Assembly (NCBI RefSeq): GCF_024679245.1
Contig: NC_090184.1
Coordinates: forward strand, 14,346,144 to 14,410,143
DNA: 64,000 bases
Direction: 5' to 3'
Origin: Pseudorasbora parva
Lineage: Eukaryota > Chordata > Actinopteri > Cypriniformes > Gobionidae
In this document: piece by piece, positions 1-10,700 of the stretch
Position numbering within the stretch: the first letter of the stretch is position 1
How the letters are laid out: each line of letters opens with the position of its first letter
Notes under the pieces: generated by a model
Seen by the model: the letters and a program-made list of their open reading frames with translations, nothing else
Databases searched by the model: none
Told to the model about the DNA's origin: nothing
Made by a program: the position numbers and the translations under genes

Positions 1-349
1 CTGCAGAAGAAGAGCTGCAGAAGAAGGGCCGCGAGGAGGAGACGAAGCGAGCCGAGGAGCAGCGGCAGCAGGAGGAGACCAGAGTAGCCGATCGTCTTTC
101 CTCTCTCTTTGGCATTGGAAGGAAGAAGGAGGAGAAGAAAGAGGAAGCAATGAATGAGCCCAAACGCCTGGATGTGCCCTCCTCCGCAAACCCATTTGAA
201 GATATTCCCCTCACCCCGGATACTCCAGCCTCTTTCCCAGAGGAGAGATCCACGGACCCACGGAGGGGCGTTAAGGCAACCCTCAACCCAACGCCACCCG
301 CTACCGTTTTCCCCAGCCGCACAGCTAAAGTGTCTGCCGTCAAGCCAAG
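1..349 (+). CDS. rab11fip1: Rab11 family-interacting protein (class I, FIP1-like), internal exon, 5' end outside window
   Basis: The open frame runs from base 3 without a stop to a clean donor (AAG|GTGAGT, GT at 350-351) and leaves phase 2. The first ~45 residues are a highly charged Glu/Lys/Arg/Gln stretch likely to be helical, followed by a short SSLFGIGRKK patch and a Pro/Ser/Thr-rich linker. An NPF motif (bases 189-197, context SANPFEDIP) is of the EH-domain-binding type. The exon is assigned because its phase and position join it to the downstream exons that end in the Rab11-binding helix. Class I FIPs carry an N-terminal C2 domain, which would lie upstream of this window. The Met at 150 is internal and is not treated as the start. 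Seen: frame, donor, NPF. Inferred: gene identity; rab11fip5 is the main alternative. Confidence 0.75.
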
Positions 350-990
350 GTGAGTGCACACATTTAATAACCTCCTCTTGATTCATATCTGGGTGAATAT
401 TCACTTATTGGCAATGCATTTCCTAGTGATTGATCTGTAAGTTTCCTGTAATGCCTGTAAGACAGTTTAACCCGAGTCTTGTATGGGTCTTGTTTGGTGA
501 CCCTCTACACTTGCTTTATCTACCAAATCACCCCACAGATTAATCAATAACAGTAACATTAATTTCATTCCGTACCCGACTGGTTTTACACATAGACTCT
601 GATCCAAGCAATATCTGCATTTAAATAAATCTATAATTTGTTACCAGGGTGGGAGATTTTGAGGGCTCCTGTGGATATTATGTGCTGCATAATCTCAGAC
701 AGAGGTGACTTAATAAATTTCAAATACATAACAAATGTAGGCCTACATAAAATAATATAAACAATGAACATTATTTGACATTAAACTTACCAACCCTAAC
801 TAAAGCATTTTTTAATTTCATTTAAAATATTCTTAAATCTTTTAAAATGTTTTAGTAAAAATATTAAGTAGATACATATTTATGTTAATTTCTGTATATT
901 GTTATATTGGTGCTGCCTTGTATTAACATATATAAAAATAATATTAATTATATTTACCTCATTGTTTTACTGTTTCAGTTCTTACACTAT

Positions 991-1027
991 ACACTACTGT
1001 TCAAAAGTCTGGGGTTATTAAGTTTAA

Positions 1028-1087
<60 letters not shown>

Positions 1088-1505
1088 TGTATTCAGCAAG
1101 AATAATTCATTTGATTAAAAAAATCAGTAATGTATAATACTACAAAAGATTTGTATTTTAAATACATTAAATACACTTTAAATTCCTCAAAGAATCCTCA
1201 AAAGAAAAAGAAAAAAAATCCACAAAAATATAGAGCATCTGTTTTCAACAATAAAAAGAAATGTTTATGAGCAGCAAATTTGCATATTAGAATAATTTCT
1301 GAAGGGTCATGTGAGTGAAGGCTGGAGTAATGACGCTGAAAATGCAGCTTTACCATCACAAAATACATTACGTTTTATGATATTAAGAGTTGTTTTAAAA
1401 TTGTAATTATAACTTACAGTATGACTGTTTTTACTGTATTTTGATCAAATAATTACACCCTATTAGAGACATCTCTCAAAAACATAAAAAAAATTACTAA
1501 CACTA
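991..1505. mobile_element. Decayed fish DNA-transposon remnant with (AAT)n insert
   Basis: The block begins ACTACTGTTCAAAAGTCTGG and continues with features I know from a very abundant non-autonomous DNA transposon of cyprinid genomes: AAAGAATCCTCAAAAG, CAGCAAATTTGCATATTAGAAT, a TTCTGAAGGGTCATGTGA segment and TACTGTATTTTGATCAAAT. The expected closing inverted repeat is missing, so the copy is truncated or eroded. An AAT-trinucleotide run occupies 1028-1087. Family placement is from memory. Confidence 0.6.
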
Positions 1506-1516
1506 ATTTTAAACAG

Positions 1517-1520
<4 letters not shown>

Positions 1521-1576
<56 letters not shown>
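1521..1576. repeat. (CA)28 microsatellite
   Basis: Uninterrupted AC dinucleotides, 56 bp, inside the first visible rab11fip1 intron. Confidence 0.97.
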
Positions 1577-1580
<4 letters not shown>

Positions 1581-2937
1581 TATTATATTCAGCCTAACTC
1601 ATGCTGCGTCAGTCTGGCCTATAATGCAGTTAGTATTTTGACACCTGAGAGCTGAGGAAAACCCAGCTGAAACTGAAACTCGACTCCTTTCACCTCTGTC
1701 TACTCTACTGCTCTTAAAGAGGAACTCCTTCATTTAGACACAACCCCAATGTGAAAATTGCTTTAACAAATGCTTAATAATAGACTTGAACGGGATAACA
1801 GAATTAGTAGAATAATCTGAAATTGCACAGGGCACACACTAAAAGGTCAAGAGAGTAAGTGTTAAAAATTGCTACACTACTGAGGTTGTTACTGAAAGTG
1901 TTCTCGTCCAAATACTTCCATTAGCTTTTAGCACTTTTATTTTTGTCTCTGAGCACAGTTGTATCCCATTGTTAAAGTGTGTGTTTATGGGGGTGGTATG
2001 TCTGTAAGGATGGGATGAGGTCATTGTTTCTCAATAGATGTGGGGGTTCAGGTATCACTGAGTTTCATACCCGTGGGTGAAAGTGGTGTATCACAGTGAT
2101 TTTAGTCAAATAAGCAGCTCTTCTTTCAAGATTTTGTTTAGAGTGCTTGCAATATTGTATTTATGGCATTCAGTGTTCGTTCATTTCACTATAAAGTGTA
2201 CTCAGAATAGATTTTATTGTGTTAAAAGATTTGCATTTTGACCCTTTGTAACTTACTTAACCTGTTTGGCCGAAGGCATATGATTGGTTAGTGGCGTAAG
2301 GAATGTGGACTGGATCGTCAGGTGATAGTCTGCTGGTATGGAGTGAAACAAGTTGTGAAAGATGATGATCTTGGTCTTACAGACAGTGACTAAGAAACAC
2401 TGTCTGAGGGAAAAAGGTCTCAAAGATTACTTTTCTTGTACTGGAGTTTTAAGGATTTTAGGAACCTCTGTTTTGTGGTGAATAACTATTATGGTGAGTA
2501 ACTGATTTTCCAAAAGCTGGGACTAGAAAGAGACAGGAAAATGTTCTTTTGTCTTTGTTTGTGTGGACCTTTTAGATTAAAAAATCAGGGAAAATCTCCT
2601 CATGTCCATCTGGGGTTCATGTTTAAAGACTAGAATAGAAATTATTATGAATATTTGCATTAATAATAGTAAATGTATTTGTATTTACTCAGATTCCTTT
2701 TTAATTAAGTCATTTAATACTAAGAATGTTTTGAATGTTCAGTTGTTCATGTTAGGTGTAGTCAGGTATTGAGTTATGATAATAGATTTTAGGCAGGAGG
2801 ATCCTATACTGTACATATTAAATGGGTTTAACTTAGTATTTTCAGTTGCGGTACTAGTGCCGCATCCATGGTGGTAATGGATTGTAAGCACTGGCATAGC
2901 TGTAAGTTGACCATTTTATGTTTTTACTCTTTGGCAG

Positions 2938-4629
2938 ATTGGCTCTGAGTGTACTGCCTGAAACAGATAATAGCCATTCCCAATCCCCTTCAGACTCTGT
3001 AGACACCCAGAGCACTATCCACGCTTCTCCGCATTCCCCATCCCTCTCTACCGATTCGTTTGATACCGATTCGTCTTTTGGTATGTTTTCCGATCTTCAT
3101 TCTTCTTTGGCACCTCCTAAACCTCAAAGAAGTTTCATTGACTCAAGTGAGTCCAGCATGGAAAACCTCTCAGCTTCCACATCTGACAAGAAGCGAAAGG
3201 CTCCTCTACCGCCTGGTTATCATGGGGGCTCGTCCAAGTCTGAAAGCCATCCTGATAATGTGGGACAAGTGCATACCCAGAACTCCAAAGATAGTCAAAG
3301 GCCTTCTCTTCCTCTACCGGACTATGAAACCCTATTTCCTAAGAAGAGGCATGGGGTGATGAGTCAGACACGTTGGGACCATATTATTGCGGAGGTAAAC
3401 CAAAGGAACTGGGATTTCTCTGAAGAGATGAATGTAGATGCACCGGAGAAGCAGATGGCAAATAAATATGTGGTTTTAAAAGAAAGATCCTCAGCAAACC
3501 TTAATCAGCACCAAAGGAATGACGTACCTCCGCCTGCCCCTGTTAGGCACAAAGCAGCACTCGTGCCACCCAAAGCTCCTGCAACACCAGGACCATCCGT
3601 CGAGCCTAATGTCCAACATGGTCATATCAGAGAGCCTTTATATGCTACGGTCAATAAGCCTAAAAACTCCATGTACATGGAAAATAAGCCACCTCCCGCT
3701 GTCCATAGTCAAAATATACCTCAAGAGATAGAAAGGAAGACTCCTACTCCTGATGGCATTAGCCATCAACTCTCTCAATCAAAAGAGAAGCCTACGCCAG
3801 CTGCCAGAGCCATACAAAATATTAATTCAAAGACTAATGATGTGACTAAAGAGATGCCTTCAGTCAAACCCAGACAACAGTCATTAGTTAAAGACCCAGT
3901 CAGACAAGTCCAACCAGACAAGCAGGTAACAGCTCAACCCATGACATCAGAAAACAACAAAGTGGAGAAACCACACAAGGGCCTGAAGGAGAACATAGAC
4001 CACCTTAAAACTGCTGAAATTCCAGAAGAACTGCATTCAGGAAAACTGACTTATGATCCTGAGGGGAAGGGAACGATTGCTTTTGATCCATTCCCAAGTG
4101 ATAACTTAATATCCAAAGATCCCTGGGCTTTACCACAGAAGACCACAGATGAAGATATTCTTTTCAGAAGGGCCACAAAGAAAATGGGAAATCCTAAAGA
4201 CCAGGCGTCAACCACTGATAAAAAAGAAAACAAATTTGCAAACAAAAGTGATCCATTCACAGATATTTCTAAAAATGCCACATCTCCGAAATTAGAGCGT
4301 GGAAAACAATCCCCCAGCTTTACTGAACAAGCCAGAGCCTCATTTCAAAGAAATTTTTCACTTAAAAAGAAACATTCATCTCGCCATTATGCAATTACTG
4401 GGAAAGCTGATACAGAAAATGTTAGTCTGGATAGATCCGTTTCTCAATCTTCACAAGATGCTGAAGATGTTGAGCTGACTGTAACTAGTGTTGCTTCAGC
4501 ATGCAGGACTGAACCCACCCTAGTAACATCTGAAGCCCCTATTGGGGGCAAAACTACACTTCGTGCTTGGGTCTCGCCATCAGAGGCTCAGTCAGTTGGT
4601 AGTGCAAGTGCTGTTTCTAATTCAAAAAG
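2938..4629 (+). CDS. rab11fip1: Rab11 family-interacting protein, giant linker exon (564 codons, phase 2-2)
   Basis: The exon begins after acceptor TTTGGCAG|A and ends at donor AAAAAG|GTGAGA. The 1692 nt are an exact multiple of three and both borders are phase 2, so the exon can be skipped without a frameshift. The protein is low-complexity and rich in Ser, Pro, Lys and Thr, with no folded domain visible. Visible short motifs: DPF (4085-4093), DPW (4118-4126) and DPF (4250-4258), resembling clathrin-adaptor/EH-adaptor ligands; polyproline patches such as RKAPLPPGYHG and VPPPAPVRHKAALVPPKAP that could bind SH3 domains; and a basic FQRNFSLKKKHSSRH segment. Human RAB11FIP1 likewise has a long isoform carrying one very large alternative exon and a shorter isoform without it (from memory). 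The first Met at 2918 lies in the intron and is not a start. Function of the linker in this species is inference. Confidence 0.82.
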
Positions 4630-5821
4630 GTGAGAAGTTCTCCCAACTCCTACTAACAACTCTTTGAACTCCTCTAACAGTCTGTCACCCTTGTTGTGCT
4701 ACACCCACCGGCTTTCAAATCGACAGCTTCTATTTACCTTAAAACTACCTCAATCAATCTCTGGCCTTCGGCATTTGTTCAATTGGTTGCTTAGTGGTTG
4801 GTTACTGCTTCCTGGGATCTTGGGGGTTGTGATTGTGGGCTTTGAGTTTTACTATTGATTGTTGCTCTTTGTGGTTCAAAATGTCATGGTCTTTTAGGAC
4901 TTGTGTAAATAAAAACAGACATTGTCACAAATAATACAGGATTCTCCATTATATGTTATGTTTAATGGTAAGCCATATTAGATTGATTACCTTGACAATG
5001 TGTACATTTTATGAAACGGGATCTATATGAAAGCCTGTAGATGTGAGATTAGTGTTTGTTCTGAAGATTGCGTTGTTTTGCTGGATATTTACATTATGCA
5101 TGATTGCTCTAACTTAATTGTCCTACTCCAAAGATGCTTACATGTGAGGTTTGCTTTTCTCTGCTGCACTTTTATTGATCTTTATGATTTTGTTTGGGAA
5201 TTATACAGTGGGTGAGTTTGGAACGGTTGACTAACACATGGCAAAAAAATTTTTTTTGGTGTAAAGATAGTGTGTGAAAAATGCAGTATGCCACAAAAGT
5301 TTCAAAATTTGATATGCTACATTGTCAAACAACGCACATATTCTATAACTACATTGCATGATTACGTCAGCAAGAGGTGCCTTATCATCTGAGTAAAATA
5401 CAATTATTTCACATTTTCAACGTAACTTTTTGCCAGTCATTCATCTCTCCTGAAATGGTCAAACATGTGGTATGCAGTATCCTATGTTATGTAGTGTGCT
5501 TTGGTTGTATACTGCACATTTTCACAAAAATACAGGATATTCTTAGGATACAGAAAATGTACATGCATAGTACTAAATTGATAGCATGAGAGGAGCAATA
5601 AGGTACGCCCTTCCAAACATATCCATGTTTCTTTAATCGAATACTAAAATGAAGTGGGTACATTTTCAAGGGCCACTGTTTACTTTTATTTTAAAAAAAT
5701 ACAGTTTGTTTTATCCTTAAAAGTGTACATTCTCCTGTTGGATGAATGAAAATGCTGTAGTTGTTTGCAGTAAAGTTTTCATGTTCATTTAAATAATATG
5801 TCCCTAACTCTGCTTTCTTAG
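4630..5821 (+). other. rab11fip1 intron
   Basis: Donor GTGAGA, acceptor CTTAG at 5817-5821. The sequence is AT-rich. Around 5230-5560 there is sequence like degraded 'TAGTATGC...TACTGCA' non-autonomous elements, too eroded to delimit. No exon-like segment was seen. Confidence 0.65.
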
Positions 5822-5933
5822 GCCTCACCCAGTGAAACCCATGAACACCACAGAGAGCCAGTCTTCCAATGTTCTCACTGTGGGGAAAGACCTAAAGACT
5901 ATCACTATCAAGGAAATGGCTGAGAAGTCAAAG
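5822..5933 (+). CDS. rab11fip1: Rab11 family-interacting protein, short exon
   Basis: This 112-nt exon lies between acceptor TTTCTTAG|G and donor AAG|GTACAG. It enters in phase 2, completing an Arg codon with the previous exon, and leaves in phase 0. The frame is open and encodes about 37 residues (PHPVKPMNTTESQ... ending KEMAEKSK), a polar linker just before the Rab11-binding region. It contains no membrane or catalytic feature. The phases match exons on both sides, which is the main support. Entering phase 2 also means that the 1-349 exon could splice directly here if the giant exon is skipped. Confidence 0.82.
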
Positions 5934-6159
5934 GTACAGTGTGCTATTTATTGCCTTCTTGATATTTAGCACAGGGGTTGGTAACCTTTTGCCATTTTTA
6001 GTTACGTTTTTTAAGTTAATTTTAAGTAAGTTACATATCTTTTCATGTTTAAATTAAACTTTGAATAACTGATTCCCAATGTGATCCTCTCGAACCCTAC
6101 TATACAGGGTTTCCACATCACTGTTATTGTCATTTGTGTGGAATATTTAATGGGACTCT

Positions 6160-6845
6160 AGGGCTTTTCACGCTGCGCTTAACCCTATGTTATCATCGCT
6201 TTAAACACCGCTTTTAACCCTGGGTAAAGGAACATTTCACACTAGTAATTTAGAACTGGGGTTAGCACTGCTTTTTACTAGGGGTTATGGAACCCTTTTG
6301 TGGTTTTGCTTGGTGCCAAACTTGTACAGTGTGAAACGATGCAGTGTTAGAAAGTTAAAACTATACACTTAGCAACAGACAACCGATCGTGTACTCATAG
6401 TTGCGAGCTTTGGACAGTGAAGGAAACACTTTGCATTGTATATAAATAGTAAATGCAGAGGTAAAATGTCAAATGCTTGACAGAAAAAGCAACAATTTGA
6501 GTGAAGAAGAGACCGTTTCAAACTTACCTTTGTATGTTCATCTGAAATGTCCATTCAACATAATCTGGATAGTACAGTCGGCAATATGAAGATTTGCAAT
6601 GCTTGAGTTTTTATGTGAACTGGTTTTGTACTGCGTTCAACCAATCAAAGACACAGACACAGCAAATATGCAAATAAGAACATTAACCCAGGGTTTAGGA
6701 ATGGGCAATGTGAAACGTCAGCTTATGAATACCCACCCCAGGTAAATTATGACCAGTGTGAAACATGATGCATGATAATCCAGGGTTAAATTTACTCAGG
6801 GTTTAGAATGACCAAGGGTTAACTATTCCAAGTGTGAAAAGCCCT
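6160..6845. mobile_element. Non-autonomous DNA transposon (MITE) with AGGGCTTTTCAC termini
   Basis: The left end AGGGCTTTTCAC (6160-6171) and the right end GTGAAAAGCCCT (6834-6845) are perfect 12-bp inverted repeats. Both are followed inward by TTAACCC/GGGTTAA-type motifs. The 686-bp interior has no coding capacity. Several internal blocks (TTTAACCCTGGGTAAA, CCAGGGTTAAATTT) are mutually inverted. I could not find a convincing target duplication. It lies in an intron of rab11fip1. Confidence 0.8.
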
Positions 6846-6871
6846 TCTGTGTACTTGGATGAAATGTATAG

Positions 6872-6877
<6 letters not shown>

Positions 6878-6905
<28 letters not shown>
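6878..6905. repeat. (C)28 homopolymer
   Basis: Twenty-eight consecutive C bases on the + strand. Such runs are length-unstable and error-prone in assembly. Confidence 0.95.
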
Positions 6906-7570
6906 TCATAGCTAAGCACAATAAATACAGCAGAACAAACTGTACGCTGTTTGTAAAACTATAGGTCCTAATTTTTTAGCCAAGAATAAACTAAAAAAGT
7001 TACACGGTGTAGCTTTAATGTGAAGTAAGTACCTAATTTAAGGTACTTAATATGAAATGCATACACTGGTGACCATGATTTTGCCATTTAAGACATATTT
7101 TACAAACAAAACATTTTGATTCTGGAACAACAACTGTCTGAAGATTTAGTCCGTACCCTATCCTAAACTACCCTGAAATGATAAGGGAATAACACTGGTG
7201 TAGATGCACAGAGCCCTGGTTGTAGGCCTAAACTTGACCCTCAGTCTGGTTAGTGGATTGGAATGCTGTTCCAGGATCAACAAAGACGTTGATCTAGGAA
7301 CATGTTGTACTTGGTGTACTTAGTGAAATAACGTTCACCTACATGCAGTGCAGCTCTCCCACTTCTCCTCATTGGCACATGTGCTAAATGTTGCCAAACC
7401 GCTGATCTAGCACACTGAAGAATATAATTAGTTAAATATCACAAATGAACATATGGGAATAGAATGGTTTGTAAAGAAAAACATATGTAGGCACCATTTG
7501 TTTGTGTCTGCTGACTCCTTTTGAATTTGATACTAGCTTTTAAACAAAAGTATTGGCTGGTTTTGGGTAT

Positions 7571-8259
7571 TTAAAGGTGCACTATGTGGTATTTTTGCAG
7601 TAAAATATCAAAAAAACCACTTGGCCAGTGTTATATATTTTGTTCAGTTGAGTACCTACAATATCCCAGATGTTTCCAACTATTTGTAAATTGTGAGAAA
7701 ATTGCTATTTTAACTAAGGACAGGGACGTTTCAGCATTGCGTTTGAGGAAGTCGCCTGTCAATTGCGTCATATCTGCGCTACCCTCGGTTTCGGCTTTTA
7801 TTTGGCAGGAGCGCTTTACTCTTAGCAGTGTGAACAACTGAACGCACGGAGTAACGTCATAACATCGTTTTAAACACACTTAAATGTATCTAATATGATA
7901 AACAGAGCTGCATTACCTCAAAATCATAACCGGAAGAGCGGATCTGTGCAGGCTCCCGACGACTGTGTCCCGTCCCGTCATAATAAAAGTCCCGGTATTC
8001 GCGAGGCGGGTATTTGTTTAACAATCGCTCCAGCAGCTGTGCTCAGCTCCATAACACTCGGTCCTGCTCTGCTTTAGACTACAGTAACGTTAATAACCGC
8101 ATGCATGAACGTGATTTCTGCCTGAGTCCTATTTTCCACCAGCTGTGAGGTGAAGACCACATCTCCCAAGATGCTGCGCTCACTTTGCGTCATCAAACTA
8201 CGCATTTGTTTTGAATAGGCGCCCTCCAGTGGACGGAAAGTTGCATAGTGCACCTTTAA
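7571..8259. mobile_element. TTAA-bounded MITE, family A, copy 1
   Basis: The left end TTAAAGGTGCACTATG (7571-7586) and the right end CATAGTGCACCTTTAA (8244-8259) are perfect 16-bp inverted repeats that include TTAA. TTAA target sites are typical of piggyBac and Kolobok elements. The 689-bp interior has no transposase. A second copy of the same family, with matching interior (GGCCAGTGTTATATATTTTG, TTGTTTAACAATCGCTCCAG), is at 22449-23961. Apparent small open frames here are incidental. Confidence 0.85.
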
Positions 8260-8914
8260 TTGGGCAGCTCATTTCCCATATTTTTTGTTTCGATTACATT
8301 TGCCATCATCTAACACACTAAGTTAATAAAAAAATGAATCTGTTAAATCTGTTAACACTATAAAATGGAAATTAAACAAGTCGAGTCTAGTCAAACCATA
8401 ATGTATTAAGACAACGTTTATTCGCTATAGTTTATAAAACTTTCTACTGAGTTAAACTGTGTCAGAACAAATTCATCTTGATAATGTCAGAACTTTGATA
8501 GAAAGGGATGTAATGGGTTGCAATCAACCAATCAGCTGTTAAATTTAAGTACACAATTAGATAATACCAATTTAGGTCAAAGTGTCTGAATAATTTTTGT
8601 CCCAATTTTTTATCAATTTTACTGGTAGTTTACTCTATGAAGAATCTTTGTGTATAATATTTCACAGTTTACTTGTGCTGGTCCATGTTGTGATACCTAT
8701 TTTACTTACCTTTGTTTTTTTTTCTTTTCATTTATTTAGACACAATTGTACAGAATTATTTTATATGAGCCAATAATTATCAGTATCAGCCAAAATAAGT
8801 GTTTTTACTAAAAAAAATTGATCCTGTGTGTCCAAACGTTTGATTGGTCCTGTATATCAGATGACTAATTGTCTTTCTTTTTTCCTCTGTTCCTTCATTT
8901 CACTGCATATCCAG
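8260..8914 (+). other. Remainder of the last rab11fip1 intron
   Basis: The sequence is AT-rich. At about 8827-8856 it matches the terminal-repeat style of Tc1-like elements (GTGTGTCCAAACGTTTGATT followed by GGTCCTGTATAT), a short orphan fragment. The intron closes with a pyrimidine tract and the acceptor CATATCCAG at 8914. Confidence 0.55.
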
Positions 8915-9103
8915 AATGTAGAGAGCGCTCCGTTCACCCAGCTCACACAGGAGGAACTGATCACGCTGGTGGTAAAGCAACAGGCTGAACTAACCAAAAA
9001 AGATGACCGGATCCAGGAGTTGGAGGACTATATTGATAACCTGCTAGTTCGCGTCATAGAGGAAAAACCGGCCATCCTGCTCTCACTGCATTCCAAGTGT
9101 TAG
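8915..9103 (+). CDS. rab11fip1: Rab11 family-interacting protein, terminal exon with the Rab11-binding domain
   Basis: The exon starts in phase 0 after CATATCCAG and ends with TAG at 9101-9103, giving 62 codons. The segment LTQEELITLVVKQQAELTKK followed by IQELEDYIDNLLVRVIEEKP is the C-terminal amphipathic helix of class I Rab11-FIPs, with the conserved ELE-YID-LLVRV core that binds Rab11/Rab25 GTPases and dimerises on recycling endosomes. The tail after the helix is short (AILLSLHSKC) compared with my memory of the mammalian proteins. Seen: motif, acceptor, stop. Established: role of the Rab-binding domain in endosomal recycling. FIP1 rather than FIP5 is inference from similarity as I recall it. 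Confidence 0.9.
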   Translation, partial: NVESAPFTQLTQEELITLVVKQQAELTKKDDRIQELEDYIDNLLVRVIEEKPAILLSLHSKC

Positions 9104-10700
9104 GGTTTGATCAGAACGTTGGCCCAGATCATAACACCCAGACACTTTAATATTGTGGAATTTGGCTGATATGCATTTCAGGCAGAATGTAATATCACAT
9201 CTCATAACCAGTTTATTTGCTTTAATATTTAATGCACGACTTCACATTCTGATTTCACCACCAAGATCTTACAAATAACTTATCTTTTACTGTTTGGATG
9301 TACGATGGTATATCAGGTCCGTCTTTTAAAATTTTTGCTGTTTGTATGCTGGGGTATTGTTATTGTTTGATTGATAATTTTTCCCCTTATTAAATCATGG
9401 TACAAGCTCCCTCCAAAAAGCAACAAACACATCCTTTGCATTGATCATCTCATTGTGTTTCTGCGCAACTTACCATTTAGGCAAAGAGAGAGCTTCTTAA
9501 TGCATTATTTATTGCGGTCGTAAGTTTGAATTTGAGGATTTTCCTTCTCCCTGAAGTGCTTTGTGTTTCGATCTGGACTACGCTCATTACTTCAAGGCTT
9601 CATTACTGTTGATGCGACCTTATGTCTGTTGAGGCTCAAATCAAGGGCTGACATTTACACTATACGCACTTTTAACCTGAACGGGATGTTCTATTTATGA
9701 AGGATAGTGTTTTTATATGAAGTAATTATCTGAAATACTCTAGAGAATTACCTTTGTAATGAAGGAATATTTTTCTTGGCTGTATGTATACTTCTTATGA
9801 TCTTCGTTCTTACGCTGGATAGGTAATTTTCCGTGCCCTGGTCAATATTGACAACATATTTGCTTCAGAAACGAAACGTTTTTCAGCTGACTTGCCAGTC
9901 AGTTGTTCAATGAATCAAAATCTGAATCTTTATGCTACATGTCATGATGTTGACCAGGGATTAATAAGCATTCTTTAAAAAAAGCACATGTATATACTGT
10001 GACACACTGCGATGAATAATAACGAACAAGCAATAACTTAGAAATTAGTTTTTCCTGATTTTCAGGTAATGCGGTACTTTCCAATAACTGGGACATTTTG
10101 TCATGTCGTCTGTTGACATCACAAAGGTGTTGAGAGGTTGTCTGTTGTGAAACCTAAGATCTGTGATTTACCAGTTGAGTACTGGTCACAAATCTGCTCG
10201 TCACTACATGTTCTATTCTTATTATTAATATGAATGTTTTAATCCGTGAGTAAACATTTACTTGTTTTTAACCTACCACTATGAGGAGATGCTATCCCTC
10301 TGACTATGATGGAGGAAATAACCACGTCTTATATTTATTTGTTTGTCACCGAGACCGAATTAGACTGTTTTCTGTGTTTCTGTCATGAAAACATTCACAA
10401 TCAAGAGCTTCTGCTGTGCTCATTCAAGTGTTGTCAATCACTTTGAGCGAGTTCGCTGAACTATTCACAGCATTTTCACTGTTACCAGGTTCTCCAACTC
10501 CTTTATGTCTGAATTGAATTGAGAAATGCTATGCATATATGCACAATATATATTTTGTAGACCTGTGCCTTCTCTTTTTATTCAAGGTTCCATGTAATTA
10601 AGACGTGAATATATTGGTTTGTTCCTTAACTTCAATAACTGCGGAAATGTAACTTTGATTATGCCTCAATTCACTGAATAAAACTTGGCTGAATGCTCAT
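9104..10700 (+). other. rab11fip1 3' untranslated region
   Basis: About 1.6 kb of unique AT-rich sequence without transposon structure separates the stop codon from the first canonical poly(A) signal. Its lack of repeats fits a transcribed 3' UTR. The end is estimated from the signal and is not proven. Confidence 0.6.
10677..10682 (+). terminator. Poly(A) signal AATAAA for rab11fip1
   Basis: AATAAA occurs in TCACTGAATAAAACTTGG and is followed within 25-60 bases by T-rich sequence (TTTTATATTTTTTTATTTATTT). It is the first well-placed canonical signal that also has a downstream U-rich element. Confidence 0.6.

Larger units (their letters stand above)
350..2937 (+). other. rab11fip1 intron
   Basis: This intron lies between a GTGAGT donor and a TTTGGCAG acceptor. 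It holds a decayed DNA transposon (991-1505) with an internal AAT microsatellite and a CA microsatellite. From 1577 to 2937 I recognise nothing beyond AT-rich intronic sequence. Confidence 0.7.

Noticed and set aside
2918..2937. Met at 2918 as start of a 571-residue protein
   Set aside because: These bases are the pyrimidine-rich intron end before acceptor TTTGGCAG; the frame continues from the previous exon in matching phase.
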